64,000 nt of DNA from AP-15 sp963735445 (GTDB lineage Bacteria; Pseudomonadota; Alphaproteobacteria; ATCC43930; CGMCC-115725), in NCBI GenBank assembly GCA_963735445.1, contig CAVTLC010000043.1, positions 121,670 to 185,669 on the forward strand. The letters run 5' to 3'. Positions 26,977 to 35,653 of the stretch are shown here, piece by piece; within the stretch, counting starts at the first letter, position 1; every line of letters starts with the position of its first letter. Under the pieces are notes generated by a model. The model saw only the letters and a list, made by a program, of their open reading frames with translations, ran no database searches and was not told the DNA's origin. Both the position numbers and the translations under genes were made by a program.

Positions 26977-26995
26977 TTCGTTGCTGGTTTTTCAG

Positions 26996-28286
26996 TTATT
27001 CGAGGGCAAGGGCGGTTTTGGGGATTGGGGCGTCTTCGGGGAGTTCGGCGTCTTTGTGGGCGACGATCAGGCGGGGGAGCAGAAAGACCAATGGCACGGC
27101 GATCAGTGTCGTGGCGGAATTGGCGATCACTAGCGAACTGAAAGAAAGATGATAGTGGTCGAGCAGGTTCGAGCCGAACCAATCGGTGCCGAATAGTGCC
27201 AGATTGCGCACACTGACCATTATCGAGAAGCCCAGCCCCTCGCTGCCGGCGGGCGTCGAGCGCACGGCGAGGTCCATCAATGCCAGTTCGGCCAAGGTGT
27301 ATCCGAAACCGTTCAGTCCCTCGATCGCTTGCGCGTGGCCCAGTGACGAATAAAACAAATAACCGAGATTGGCGGCGGTCGCGATCAGCATACAGCCGAT
27401 CAGCAATGTGCGGAGATTGATCCGCCGGCACAAAAAGCCGTAACCGATCGCGGCCAATATGCCGCAAACCCCTGATATCAGCTGCAGGAAACCCTGGATC
27501 TGGGTTGTAAAGTGCAGATCGTTCTGCTGCTTGTAAAAGAGTGCTGTGGCAAAGCCTGGAGCAATATAGAACAATGCCATCAGGCCCGCGGCGGCCCACA
27601 TCGTGCGGGCAGTCGCGATATTGACGAGCTGGCCCTTGGCATTGGCCAGCACCTCGCGTGAATCGACGCGTTGGCGCGGTTCGCGCAAAAACAGCATCGT
27701 CACTGGCGCCAGCATAAGCATGATGCCGCCGCACGCCGCGGCGGTCCAACCAAAGGCGATGCTGGCGAGATAGCCGGCGACCGGGCCGTTGATGACGAAA
27801 CAAGCTTGCTGGATAAACTGGCGGATTGCGGTCAGACGGCCGGAGCCCGAACTGGCCTGCGCGGTTTCGACCATATAGCCGCCGACCGCGGTGCTGGTGA
27901 CGACCATAAAGGTATTGATCACGATCACCACGAGCAGCAAGTCGCGGTATCGGTGCGGCGTCACGATCAATGCCAACCACGACAATGCCGCCAAGATGCT
28001 GCTTAGTCAAGATATAGCTTTTGCGGCGGCTGCCAAAGAGCGGAAAAGCATCGGTCAAGATGCCGGCCAGTGGCTTCAAGTACCACGCCAGCCCGGCCCA
28101 GAAAAAGAATGCGGCATTGGCGGTGCGGTCGGCGTGCAATTCGTTTTTAAGCAGATTTTGCAATGGCAGGCGCGCCAGCACCTGGGTCTGCGCCAGGGTC
28201 GTGGCCAACACCCCCGCGACGATGATGATCGCGGCGTAGGTCAGGGCCTTGTCAGGCCTAACTCGGAGATTGGGTGCAGCGGTCAC
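26996..28286 (-). CDS. MFS/BT1-like transporter (one frame break)
   Basis: About 429 residues after correction, start GTG 28286 with AAGGG upstream. The N-terminal part reads LHADRTANAAFFFWAGLAWY then LKPLAGILTDAFPLFGSRRK, resembling folate-biopterin transporter (BT1)-type MFS proteins. The frame changes near 28003 and the rest (LAALSWLALIVTPHRYRD through FSIMVSVRNLALFGTDWFGS) runs to 26996 with about nine further helices. Inner-membrane permease; the substrate is unknown. One extra base in the TT at 28003-28004 would restore the frame. It lies between two toxin-antitoxin modules. Confidence 0.75.
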
Positions 28287-28334
28287 GCGCGGCCCTTGTT
28301 CATCTGTCCAGTGTTGTGAACGGTGTGTGCCGGC

Positions 28335-28759
28335 TCACAACGGCGACGTCGTTATGCCCAGCGCTGACCCTGCGTCACACAGCCGGCGGTCTAGTGTGCA
28401 AAGTGTCATGCCCTGATCGGCGCAGATCGCAAGATGCAAGGCATCGCCAGCGCGCAAGCCCAGCGCATACTGATCAGCAGAAGCGAGCCGCCATAGCGAA
28501 ACTGCAACCTCGACACGGGTACGACGGTAAAGCTGTCGATGGCCAGCCGGGCCAACATCGCGAGCGCCTCGGCCCGGTCGGCGACGCCGATTTGCCCGGT
28601 TCGCAGCTTGATCGATAAGGCGGACGAAAACTCGGTCGCCACCCAATCGCTGATCGCGAGGTCCTCCGGCGGTTGTTGGCCGAGCCAGCTCTGCATACGC
28701 CCGGTCTCCGCCTCGTTGGTCAATATCGCAACCAATAACGAGGTATCGAGATAGAGCAT
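28335..28759 (-). CDS. VapC-type PIN-domain toxin, module 2 (one frame break)
   Basis: About 141 residues if one missing base is restored near 28500-28515. N-terminal MLYLDTSLLVAILTNEAET carries the first PIN aspartate, and SDWVATEFSSALSIKL the second acidic site. After the break the other frame gives YALGLRAGDALHLAICADQG and TLCTLDRRLCDAGSALGI, the last two acidic motifs. The ATG overlaps the antitoxin stop (TGATG). Predicted Mg2+-dependent RNase toxin. The break is a single-base loss; error or genuine inactivation cannot be told apart here. Confidence 0.8.
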
Positions 28760-29001
28760 CAATACCGATCTTCGTCGCGCATCCGGCGGATGAAATCGCG
28801 GGCACTCTCCCGCTGTATCGGCATTGGGTCGGTTACCGCTCGCAATGCGGCGGTGTCGATGCGCTTGCGCGGCATCTCGGCGGCAATGATCCGGGCCACA
28901 GGTTTGCCGCGGCGCATAATGCAGACAGGGTTTCCCGCCGCGGCCTCTTCGACCAGTTCGCTCAAATGCGCCTTCGCGTCGGCGAGATTGACCCGCTTCA
29001 C
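28759..29001 (-). CDS. Phd/YefM-type antitoxin, module 2
   Basis: 80 residues from GTG 29001. The N-terminal NLADAKAHLSELVEEAAAGN followed by CIMRRGKPVARII is the standard prevent-host-death fold that binds the operator DNA. The C-terminal DFIRRMRDEDRY part would block the toxin. It is translationally coupled to the PIN toxin. A perfect operator palindrome overlaps its promoter. Confidence 0.88.
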   Translation of the reverse strand: MKRVNLADAKAHLSELVEEAAAGNPVCIMRRGKPVARIIAAEMPRKRIDTAALRAVTDPMPIQRESARDFIRRMRDEDRY

Positions 29002-29014
29002 TCTCTGGATTTCC

Positions 29015-29049
29015 TGACCAATTACATGGTCATATTAACATTGGAGCAA
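29015..29049 (-). promoter_or_regulatory. Promoter and operator palindrome of toxin-antitoxin module 2
   Basis: The perfect inverted repeat TGACCA-N6-TGGTCA spans 29015-29032. Read on the minus strand, its six-base centre is TGTAAT, which also serves as a -10 box 17 bases after a TTGCTC -35. Binding of the antitoxin complex here would directly block RNA polymerase. Confidence 0.65.
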
Positions 29050-29180
29050 CGCAGGGCGCAAGGGAGGGGGCGGCCGATGGCCCCGGCGGGGCGGGGTACG
29101 GTTTACCCGCACCTAATATTCTGCCTGTCCGGTGGATCGCCCGACACGCAGCAACGGGCCGGGCAACAAAGTGGTCCCCA

Positions 29181-29230
29181 CCTCCCCCCTTTACCCCCGG
29201 ATCGAGCCCGGGGAAGGGAGAGGAGGGGGG
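29181..29230 (-). terminator. GC-rich imperfect hairpin downstream of the decarboxylase gene
   Basis: CCCCGG and CCGGGG (29095 is outside; arms at 29195-29200 and 29208-29213) form an inner stem, extended by C-rich (29181-29190) and G-rich (29222-29230) outer arms. It lies just past the stop of the minus-strand gene at 29240. No T-run. Confidence 0.5.
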
Positions 29231-29239
29231 CTTAGCGCG

Positions 29240-30898
29240 TCAGCTATGCCAGCGGAATTGCTGCGGTTTGCGGGCCGAGCCTTGCGAGAGCACGATATTG
29301 ACCAGTGCCGGACCGCGGAAGTTCATCGCTTCGTCGAGGGCGCCGCGGATGTCCTTCGGATCCTCGACAAAGAAGCCCTTCCCGCCAAAGGCTTCCATGA
29401 CCTTGTCGTAGCGCGCGCCGTAGATCAGCGAGTTGGGCCGCATGTTGAACATCGGATTTTCCGGAATTTCCGGCATTCCAGGCCCGATGCCGCCATTGTT
29501 GAGTACGACGATCTTGACCGGCAGGTTGTAGCGCGCCAGCGTCTCCATCTCCATGCCGGAGAAGCCGATCGCCGAGTCTCCCGACAGGTGGATGACCGGA
29601 CGGTCGGGATGCACGATGGCGGCGGCGATCGCCTGGCCGAGGCCGAGCCCCATCGTGCCGTAGGTGCCGGCGTTGAGGCAGGCCTTGGCACTGAACACCG
29701 GCAGCATTGTCAGACCGATATCCATCGTGCCAGCGCCCTCAGCCGACAGGATCGAGTTCCGCGGCATCCAGGCGGCGATGTCCTTGAAGGCGCGGTAGTA
29801 GCCGGCGGGGGCGCTGTCGTCGTTGACCTGCGGCTTGATCTGCTCCGCATTCTCGGCCGACTTTTTGCTGATCATCTGGCGCCATGGCGATTCCTTGGGA
29901 TGGAACCACTGGCGGCCTGCGAGTGCGGCGTTCATCTGCGCCATGATCGCCTTGCCGTCGCCGACCAGGGCCACGTCGGTCGCCTTGTTGTGGCCGATCT
30001 CCTCGGGCGCGATGTCGAGCTGGATGACCTTGACGTCCGGCGCATAGCGTGGCGGTAGCCCGAAATGGAAGATCCAGTTGAACCGGGCGCCCATCAGGAA
30101 CACGACGTCGGCATTCTGCAATGCCAATGTGCGGGCGGCCGCAACCGAGAGCGGATGGTCGTCGGGCATGACACCCTTGCCCATCGGTGAGCGCAGGAAC
30201 GGCACTTGCGTCTTCTCGATAAACGAGCGCACCTCGCTTTCGGCGTTGGCCCAGGCCATCCCCTTGCCGACGAGGACAAGCGGCCGCTCGGCCCGTTCCA
30301 GCATGTTCAGCGCGGCCTCGATATTCTCCGGCGGTGCCTGGAAGCGCGGCGGCTCCGGGCATTTTTGCACCTGCACCACGTCCTTCTCGTCACACTTGCC
30401 GGTGATGATGTTGTCGGGCATGTCGAGATAGGCGGCGCCGGGCCGGCCATAGGTCGCGTTCCGGGTCGCCTCCGCGACATAATACGGGATCCGCTCTACG
30501 CTATCGATGGCGTGCGCGAATTTGCAGAGCGGCGCGGCGAGGAGCACCTGGCGCTCTTCCTGGAAAGCGCCCATGCCGCGGCGATAGGTTTCCGAGGCGC
30601 CGCCGATCAGGATCATCGGCCAGCAATTCTGCTGCGCATCAGCGAGGCCGGCGAGGCCGTGCACGACACCGGGGCCGGTCACGACGATGCAGGCGCCGGG
30701 CCGGCCGGTCAGATAACCATACGCCCTCGCAGCATAGGAGGCGGCTTGCTCGTTGCGCATGCCGATATAGGCGACACCTTCCTTTTGCGCGGCGGCGGCA
30801 ATCGGGCCGACGGGAAACCCGACCACCCCGAAAAGGTGATTGATGCCCTGCTGCTTCAGGCTCCTTGCTATCAAGGTGGCGCCGTCGATCTCACTCAT
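29240..30898 (-). CDS. Thiamine-diphosphate enzyme, oxalyl-CoA decarboxylase / 2-hydroxyacyl-CoA lyase type
   Basis: 552 residues in the three-domain layout of ThDP enzymes. The N-terminal domain has FGVVGFPVGPIAAAAQKEGV and the catalytic glutamate in IGMRNEQAASYAARAYGYL. The central domain has LVLVGKGMAWANAE. The C-terminal cofactor motif is GDSAIGFSGMEMETLARYNL ending in NNGG; GDS in place of GDG, and the ending SARKPQQFRWHS, match oxalyl-CoA decarboxylases. The enzyme would turn oxalyl-CoA into formyl-CoA and CO2, or cleave 2-hydroxyacyl-CoA. No formyl-CoA:oxalate CoA-transferase gene is in the window, so the lyase role remains open. Monocistronic. Confidence 0.85.
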   Translation of the reverse strand: MSEIDGATLIARSLKQQGINHLFGVVGFPVGPIAAAAQKEGVAYIGMRNEQAASYAARAYGYLTGRPGACIVVTGPGVVHGLAGLADAQQNCWPMILIGGASETYRRGMGAFQEERQVLLAAPLCKFAHAIDSVERIPYYVAEATRNATYGRPGAAYLDMPDNIITGKCDEKDVVQVQKCPEPPRFQAPPENIEAALNMLERAERPLVLVGKGMAWANAESEVRSFIEKTQVPFLRSPMGKGVMPDDHPLSVAAARTLALQNADVVFLMGARFNWIFHFGLPPRYAPDVKVIQLDIAPEEIGHNKATDVALVGDGKAIMAQMNAALAGRQWFHPKESPWRQMISKKSAENAEQIKPQVNDDSAPAGYYRAFKDIAAWMPRNSILSAEGAGTMDIGLTMLPVFSAKACLNAGTYGTMGLGLGQAIAAAIVHPDRPVIHLSGDSAIGFSGMEMETLARYNLPVKIVVLNNGGIGPGMPEIPENPMFNMRPNSLIYGARYDKVMEAFGGKGFFVEDPKDIRGALDEAMNFRGPALVNIVLSQGSARKPQQFRWHS

Positions 30899-31205
30899 GT
30901 TTCTCTCCCGTGTGTTGAGGCGGACGCCGACCGATGTGCGAGACGCCGCCGGGCCCGGTTGTCGAAGGGGTGTGCACAGCAGAGATTACGCATTTATGGC
31001 GGGCCGGGGAAAGACTTATCCGGCCGTCGCATAGCGCCGCGGCATAGAGGCCGCGCGGATTGGATGGGCGGAACGTAACAAACTTCCCAGATCGCTGTAC
31101 CCAGGGTTGACCCGGGTATCTACGAGACCCCTAGAGCGCAAGACGTGAATGCCCGGGTCAAGTCCGGCCAAGGGAAAGGTGGAAGGTAACCTAACAGCCG
31201 GTATG
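30899..31205. other. Intergenic region between decarboxylase start and prfB end
   Basis: About 300 bases. It contains the REP-like inverted pair at 31098-31169. The promoter of the decarboxylase gene should be near 30900-31000 on the minus strand; not resolved by eye. Confidence 0.5.
31098..31169. repeat. REP-like pair, TTGACCCGGG type
   Basis: 31098-31124 and 31144-31169 are inverted copies of a sequence of the form CCGGACTTGACCCGGGCAT followed by CCACG-like bases. The same element is at 50708-50726. Placed directly after the prfB stop, it may act as a transcription terminator or RNA stabiliser. Confidence 0.7.
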
Positions 31206-32331
31206 TCAGGTCTTGCCGGCGAGGGCGTCGGAGCCTTCGATGCGCGAGGCCAGAGCGGCGGCGAGAAACCGGTCGATGTCGCCATCGAGCACCGCACCGG
31301 TGTTCGCAGTCTCTACCCCGGTGCGCAGATCCTTGACCATCTGATAGGGTTGCAGCACGTAGGAACGGATCTGGTGGCCCCAGCCGATATCGGTCTTGGT
31401 CGCGTTGATCGCGTCGGTCACCGCCTCGCGGCGCTGCAACTCGGCTTCGTAGAGCCGGGCGCGCAGCATCCCGAAAGCGTGGGCGCGGTTCTGGTGCTGC
31501 GAGCGCTCGCTCTGGCACTGCACGACGATACCGCTTGGCAGGTGGGTGATGCGAACCGCACTGTCGGTCTTGTTGACGTGCTGGCCCCCGGCCCCCGATG
31601 AGCGGTAGGTGTCGATGCGCAGATCTTTGTCGTTGATCTCGACTTCGATCTTGTCGTCCACGACCGGGTAGACCCAGACCGAGGCGAAGCTCGTGTGACG
31701 GCGGTCGTTCGAGTCAAAGGGCGAGATGCGCACCAGCCGATGGACGCCGCTTTCGGTCTTGAGCCAGCCATAGGCGTCGGGACCGTTGACCCGGATCGTC
31801 GCCGATTTGAGGCCCGCCTCTTCGCCGCCGCTTTCTTCAATCCATTCGACCTTGTAGCCGTGGGCATCGGCCCAGCGCACATACATGCGCAGCAGCATCT
31901 CGGCCCAGTCCTGGGCTTCGGTGCCGCCGGCTCCGGCATGGACTTCGAGATAGCAGTCGTTGCCGTCGGCTTCACCCGACAACAGGCTTTCGAGCTCACG
32001 GCGGGCTGCCTCGGCCCGCAGCTTATCGAGCGCGCTCTCGGCTTCGGCGACAATGCCCGCATCGCCCTCGGCCTCGCCCAACTCGATCAGTTCGAGCGCT
32101 TCGTCGACCTCGCTCTCGATCCGGCGGTAGCCGGATATCGCGTGGTCGAGCCGGGTGCGTTCGCGCAACAGCTTTTGCGCCGCAGCGGGGTCGTCCCACA
32201 AGCGCGGGTTCTCGACCTCGTTGTTTAGCTCGGCGAGACGCCGGGTTGCTGCATCCCAGTCAAAGATGCCTCCTCAGCAGCGCCAGCGACTTTCTGATAT
32301 CGCTAGCCGCCGCCTCGATTTCGGCGCGCAT
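31206..32331 (-). CDS. prfB: Peptide chain release factor 2, with programmed +1 frameshift
   Basis: 374 residues when the programmed +1 shift is applied. ATG 32331 has GGAG six bases before it. Frame 0 gives 24 codons ending LLRRHL followed by UGA (32260-32262). The +1 frame then reads DWDAATRRLAELNNEVENP and the full release factor. The UGA-recognition motif SPF is in RISPFDSNDRRH, and the peptidyl-hydrolysis motif GGQ is in SSGAGGQHVNKTDSA. RF2 releases peptides at UAA and UGA. The in-frame UGA lets the cell sense RF2 shortage: slow termination favours slippage and synthesis of more RF2. Next to mrcA, as in other alphaproteobacteria, 52 bases downstream of it. Confidence 0.95.
32259..32274 (-). 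promoter_or_regulatory. prfB programmed +1 frameshift site
   Basis: On the minus strand the order is AGGAGG (32269-32274), CAT, CTT (slip codon), TGA, C. The internal Shine-Dalgarno-like hexamer lies three bases before CTT, as in the E. coli prfB site (AGGGGG TAT CTT TGA C). Slippage of the Leu tRNA from CUU to UUU yields the full protein. Confidence 0.95.
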
Positions 32332-32346
32332 GATCCGCTCCGTCGA

Positions 32347-32388
32347 TTGGTTTCGAGTTTCGCTAATTTGGTTTCGAGTTTCGCTAAT
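32347..32388. repeat. Two exact 21-base tandem repeats between mrcA and prfB
   Basis: The unit starting TTGGTTTCGAG and ending CGCTAAT is repeated exactly at 32347-32367 and 32368-32388. The second copy covers the mrcA stop codon, so the array sits in the mrcA-prfB spacer. Confidence 0.85.
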
Positions 32389-35176
32389 ATAGGCCGCCGG
32401 TGCCGCTTGCGGGAGCGCCGCGCGATGGCAGCATCGCCCGGGGCGCCGCGGCCGGGGGGGCGCCCTGCGAGCCAGCGAAGTCATTTACCGCAGGCGGTGG
32501 CGCGGCACTGCCGGTCTGGCCGGCATCGGCATTGGCGGACGCGCTATCGCTCATTTGTGCATCGTTCGTCGCAGGATTGCTAGCGGCGGAATCACTGGTA
32601 GCCGAGTCGCTGGTAGGAGAGTCGCTGGCGGCGGAATCACTCGGCGAAGAATTGGGCGAAGCGCCCTCCTCGCCGGTGCTGGCCTGGGTTGCAGGCCGCG
32701 AGCTCTTGCCGGGCTCGGTGCCGGGTTTATAGGCCTCATAGATTGCCGGCTCGCTCCCCGATACCGGCAGACCGGTCGCGGCGCTGACGCGGTATAGCCG
32801 CAGGCCAGGCGGGATGCGGAAATCGACGGCCGGCGTGTTTTTCAGCGCGGCAATCATGAAATCGCGAAAGATCGGGGCGGCGACATGGCCGCCGGTCTCG
32901 TCTTTGCCGAGGCTGTCGGGCTCGTCATAGCCGATATAAACACCAGCGGCGAGATCAGGGTTGAAGCCCTCGAACCAGGCGTCGCGAAATTCGTTGGTCG
33001 TGCCGGTCTTGCCCGCGATCGGCTTACCGACGGCCTTGACCGCGACGCCGGTGCCGCGCTCGACAACGCCCTGCATCATCGTCACCAGCTGATAGGCGGA
33101 GCCGGGATCAGCCACCTGCTCGCGATTATCGGGAAGCGCCGGGACCGATTGATGCTGCCACTCGTCATCAGTGCAGCCGTCGCAAGCGCGATCGTCCGCG
33201 CGCCAGATTGTCTTGCCGTTACGATCCTGTACCCGGTCGATCACGGTTGGCGTGACGCGCTTGCCGCCGTTGACGATCATGGCATAGGCGGTCGTCAGGC
33301 GCAGCGGCGTGGTGGCCCCCGCGCCAAGCGTAATCGCGTATTCGTGCGGCACGTGGTCAAGGATACCAAAGCGCTGGATCGTATCGGCGATCGAATCCAT
33401 GCCGATCATCGTCGCGAGCCGCACCGTCAAGGTGTCGATCGACTGCTCGAGCCCGATCCGCAGCGGGGTCGGGCCGCGGAACCGCTCGCCCTCATAATTC
33501 GACGGTGTCCACATCGGCAGCCCCCGCCCTTGTGGCAGCGAGATCGGCGCATCGCTAACCCGGCTCGACGGGGTAAAGCCGTGGTCGAGCGCCGTCAAAA
33601 ACACAAACGGCTTGATCGCCGACCCGGTCTGGCGGTACGCCTGGGTCGCCCGGTCGAACTGGCTAATCGCAAAGCTGAAGCCGCCGCTGATCGCGAGCAC
33701 CCGTCCGGTATGCGGATCCATCGCGATCAGCGCGCCCGAGACTTCCGGCACCTGGCACAAGGTGAAAGCCGAAGCGTTCGACGCGGCGGCTACAGCGGCC
33801 TTCTTGCTGTGCTTATGGTCGATTGCCGGGGTGCTATCGCTCGTCGGATTGTCATCCGCTGCCGGTTTGTTGTCGCTCGTCACACTCTTATCGGCGGTCG
33901 TCTCAGGCGAGGCGGACGAGGCGGACACCGGCGCAACCATCACGACATCGCCGGGTCTGACGACATCGCCGGCGCCGCGCGGGAAGGGACCGAGGCTGCC
34001 GGCATGATTGCGCGGGCGCGCCCACCGCATCTGCGAAAACGGAATATGCCCGGTGTCGCCATCGGCAAAGCCGATCGCCGCCTCGCCCGGCGCGGTCCGG
34101 AGGACTATCGCCAGGCGCCAACCGACATCGGTAGCGACCGCCGGAACCGGCACCGCCGCCAAATGCGCGCCCCAGTCGCCTTTGGGGTCGATATGGGCGA
34201 TCGGACCCCGCCATCCTTCGTGGCCGTGATCATAGGCGATCAGCCCGTTGCGCAGGGCCTTGTCGGCCGCCGCCTGCAGCCGCGGGTCGAGGCTGGTGCG
34301 GACCGACAGCCCGGCGCCGTAAAGCGCCTTTTCGCCAAAGCGCGCGAGCAATTGCCGGCGCACCTCCTCGGCAAAGTAGGGCGCCTTGACTTGATCGGCT
34401 TCTTGGCGGCGATGGAGCACGATCGGCTGCGCCTGGGCCGCATCAGCCTCGGCGCGGGTGGCATACCCGTCCTCGACCATGCGGTCGAGCACCCAATCGC
34501 GGCGCGCCGTTGCCGCGTCGAGGAAATGGACCGGGTTGTAGCGGTTTGGCGCCTTGGGTAATCCGCCGAGAAACGCTGCCTCACCCAAGGTCAGGTCGTC
34601 GAGCGACTTGTCGAAATAAGTCAGCGCCGCGGCGGCTACACCATAAGCGCCCGAACCGAGATAAATTTCGTTCAGGTACAGCTCTGCGATGCGGTCCTTC
34701 GGGAGTGCCGCCTCGATCCGCGTCGCGAGCAAAACCTCTTTGATTTTCCGGGTCAGCGACACTTCGTTCGAGAGCAGCATGTTTTTCGCGACCTGCTGCG
34801 TAATTGTCGACGCGCCGATCGGCCGTCGGCTTGCGCGCAAGCGTCCGACATCGGTGATCGCGGCGCGGATAATCGACAACGGATCGACGCCGTGATGGCT
34901 ATAGAAGTTCTTGTCTTCGGCCGAGACGAAAGCGTCGACGACGCGTTTGGGTATCGCCGCGATTGGAACAAAAACGCGCCGCTCGGTGGCATATTCAGCG
35001 AGTAGCCGGCCGTCGCCGGCCTGAACGCGGGTCACGATCGGCGGCTGATAGTGCGCAAGCTGCGAATAGTCAGGTAGGTCGCGGCCAAAATACCAGATGG
35101 TTATGCCGACCAAGCCGCAGCCGGCAATCGCCAGGATAACGGCGCAGACAAAAAGAAATCGGATGAACTTAACCAT
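32384..35176 (-). CDS. mrcA: Penicillin-binding protein 1A, bifunctional peptidoglycan synthase
   Basis: 930 residues from ATG 35176. One N-terminal membrane helix (FIRFLFVCAVILAIAGCGLV). The glycosyltransferase domain has VSAEDKNFYSHHGVDPLSII with the catalytic glutamate and STITQQVAKNMLLSNEVSLT. An OB-like region follows, carrying a low-complexity D/T/S insert near residues 480-530. The transpeptidase domain has the nucleophile in QTGSAIKPFV and KTGTTNEFRDAWFEG. The second motif reads SID in LEQSIDTLTVRLA, where SxN is usual. About 90 C-terminal residues are repetitive (SDS, SAAS, PTSD). It polymerises and crosslinks peptidoglycan at the inner membrane. In related genomes an amidase gene lies just upstream; none is here. 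Confidence 0.92.
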   Translation of the reverse strand: MVKFIRFLFVCAVILAIAGCGLVGITIWYFGRDLPDYSQLAHYQPPIVTRVQAGDGRLLAEYATERRVFVPIAAIPKRVVDAFVSAEDKNFYSHHGVDPLSIIRAAITDVGRLRASRRPIGASTITQQVAKNMLLSNEVSLTRKIKEVLLATRIEAALPKDRIAELYLNEIYLGSGAYGVAAAALTYFDKSLDDLTLGEAAFLGGLPKAPNRYNPVHFLDAATARRDWVLDRMVEDGYATRAEADAAQAQPIVLHRRQEADQVKAPYFAEEVRRQLLARFGEKALYGAGLSVRTSLDPRLQAAADKALRNGLIAYDHGHEGWRGPIAHIDPKGDWGAHLAAVPVPAVATDVGWRLAIVLRTAPGEAAIGFADGDTGHIPFSQMRWARPRNHAGSLGPFPRGAGDVVRPGDVVMVAPVSASSASPETTADKSVTSDNKPAADDNPTSDSTPAIDHKHSKKAAVAAASNASAFTLCQVPEVSGALIAMDPHTGRVLAISGGFSFAISQFDRATQAYRQTGSAIKPFVFLTALDHGFTPSSRVSDAPISLPQGRGLPMWTPSNYEGERFRGPTPLRIGLEQSIDTLTVRLATMIGMDSIADTIQRFGILDHVPHEYAITLGAGATTPLRLTTAYAMIVNGGKRVTPTVIDRVQDRNGKTIWRADDRACDGCTDDEWQHQSVPALPDNREQVADPGSAYQLVTMMQGVVERGTGVAVKAVGKPIAGKTGTTNEFRDAWFEGFNPDLAAGVYIGYDEPDSLGKDETGGHVAAPIFRDFMIAALKNTPAVDFRIPPGLRLYRVSAATGLPVSGSEPAIYEAYKPGTEPGKSSRPATQASTGEEGASPNSSPSDSAASDSPTSDSATSDSAASNPATNDAQMSDSASANADAGQTGSAAPPPAVNDFAGSQGAPPAAAPRAMLPSRGAPASGTGGLY

Positions 35177-35653
35177 CGACACGACAGCGGTGAGATGCGG
35201 GCAGCCCTGTTGTAAGCGACAGCCGCGATCTTCCGGGCTCCGCACGGCAGCGCTTAATATGTGACGATCGCACTCTTCGTCCAAACAAGTTTTCAAATTG
35301 GCCGCTGATTGGCGCCGATTGTGGTCGAACCTGAGGAAAGCATTGTCGCGGCGCAGCACACTATATACATTCACATTTGCGAAAACTGCCGCCCATCCGT
35401 CGGGCGCCGCGCCGGACGGATGCCGCGCTTTGAGCCCGCATGATCGGTGGCAAGCCGCTGCCGCGCCGGACTAACGCGCAGGGCGCAGTCGATTGTAGGA
35501 ACCCGGAGCCGCCCTGACGAGATTCGCCGTGACTGATACGCAATCGTACCCAGAAGGCATGAGTTCAGGTGTTAGCGGCTTCCTTGCACACGGGATCGCG
35601 CCGCCCGCCGAATTTCGCGCGGCCACGGCAGCGCGCCTCGGAGCTACACCCGA
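35177..35653. other. Divergent mrcA-rne control region
   Basis: About 480 bases without a recognised gene; the amidase gene often found here in relatives is absent. A TATATA box lies near 35363-35368, but no good -35 was found at the right distance. A strong hairpin at 35394-35422 would lie in the long rne leader. Confidence 0.5.
35394..35422 (+). promoter_or_regulatory. Hairpin in the rne upstream leader
   Basis: CATCCGTC (35394-35401) pairs exactly with GACGGATG (35415-35422), and the stem continues with one mismatch into the GC-rich middle. It lies about 230 bases before the rne start. RNase E genes are commonly autoregulated through structured leaders, so a similar role is possible but only inferred. 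Confidence 0.4.

Larger units (their letters stand above)
26554..26995. other. Intergenic stretch with inverted and dispersed repeats
   Basis: About 440 bases without a recognised gene. It contains the perfect inverted repeat at 26608-26646 and two dispersed repeat copies at 26774-26813 and 26944-26976. Short frames here have no start signal or family. Confidence 0.5.

Noticed and set aside
29177..29235. G/C runs beside the decarboxylase gene as a repeat array
   Set aside because: They are better explained as one imperfect hairpin than as repeats.
32255..32331. prfB frame break as a sequencing error
   Set aside because: The site has the full programmed-frameshift layout with internal AGGAGG and CTT TGA C, so it is functional.
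32885..34561. 558-codon plus-strand frame inside mrcA
   Set aside because: Antisense to PBP1A with intact motifs; arginine-rich composition typical of shadow frames.
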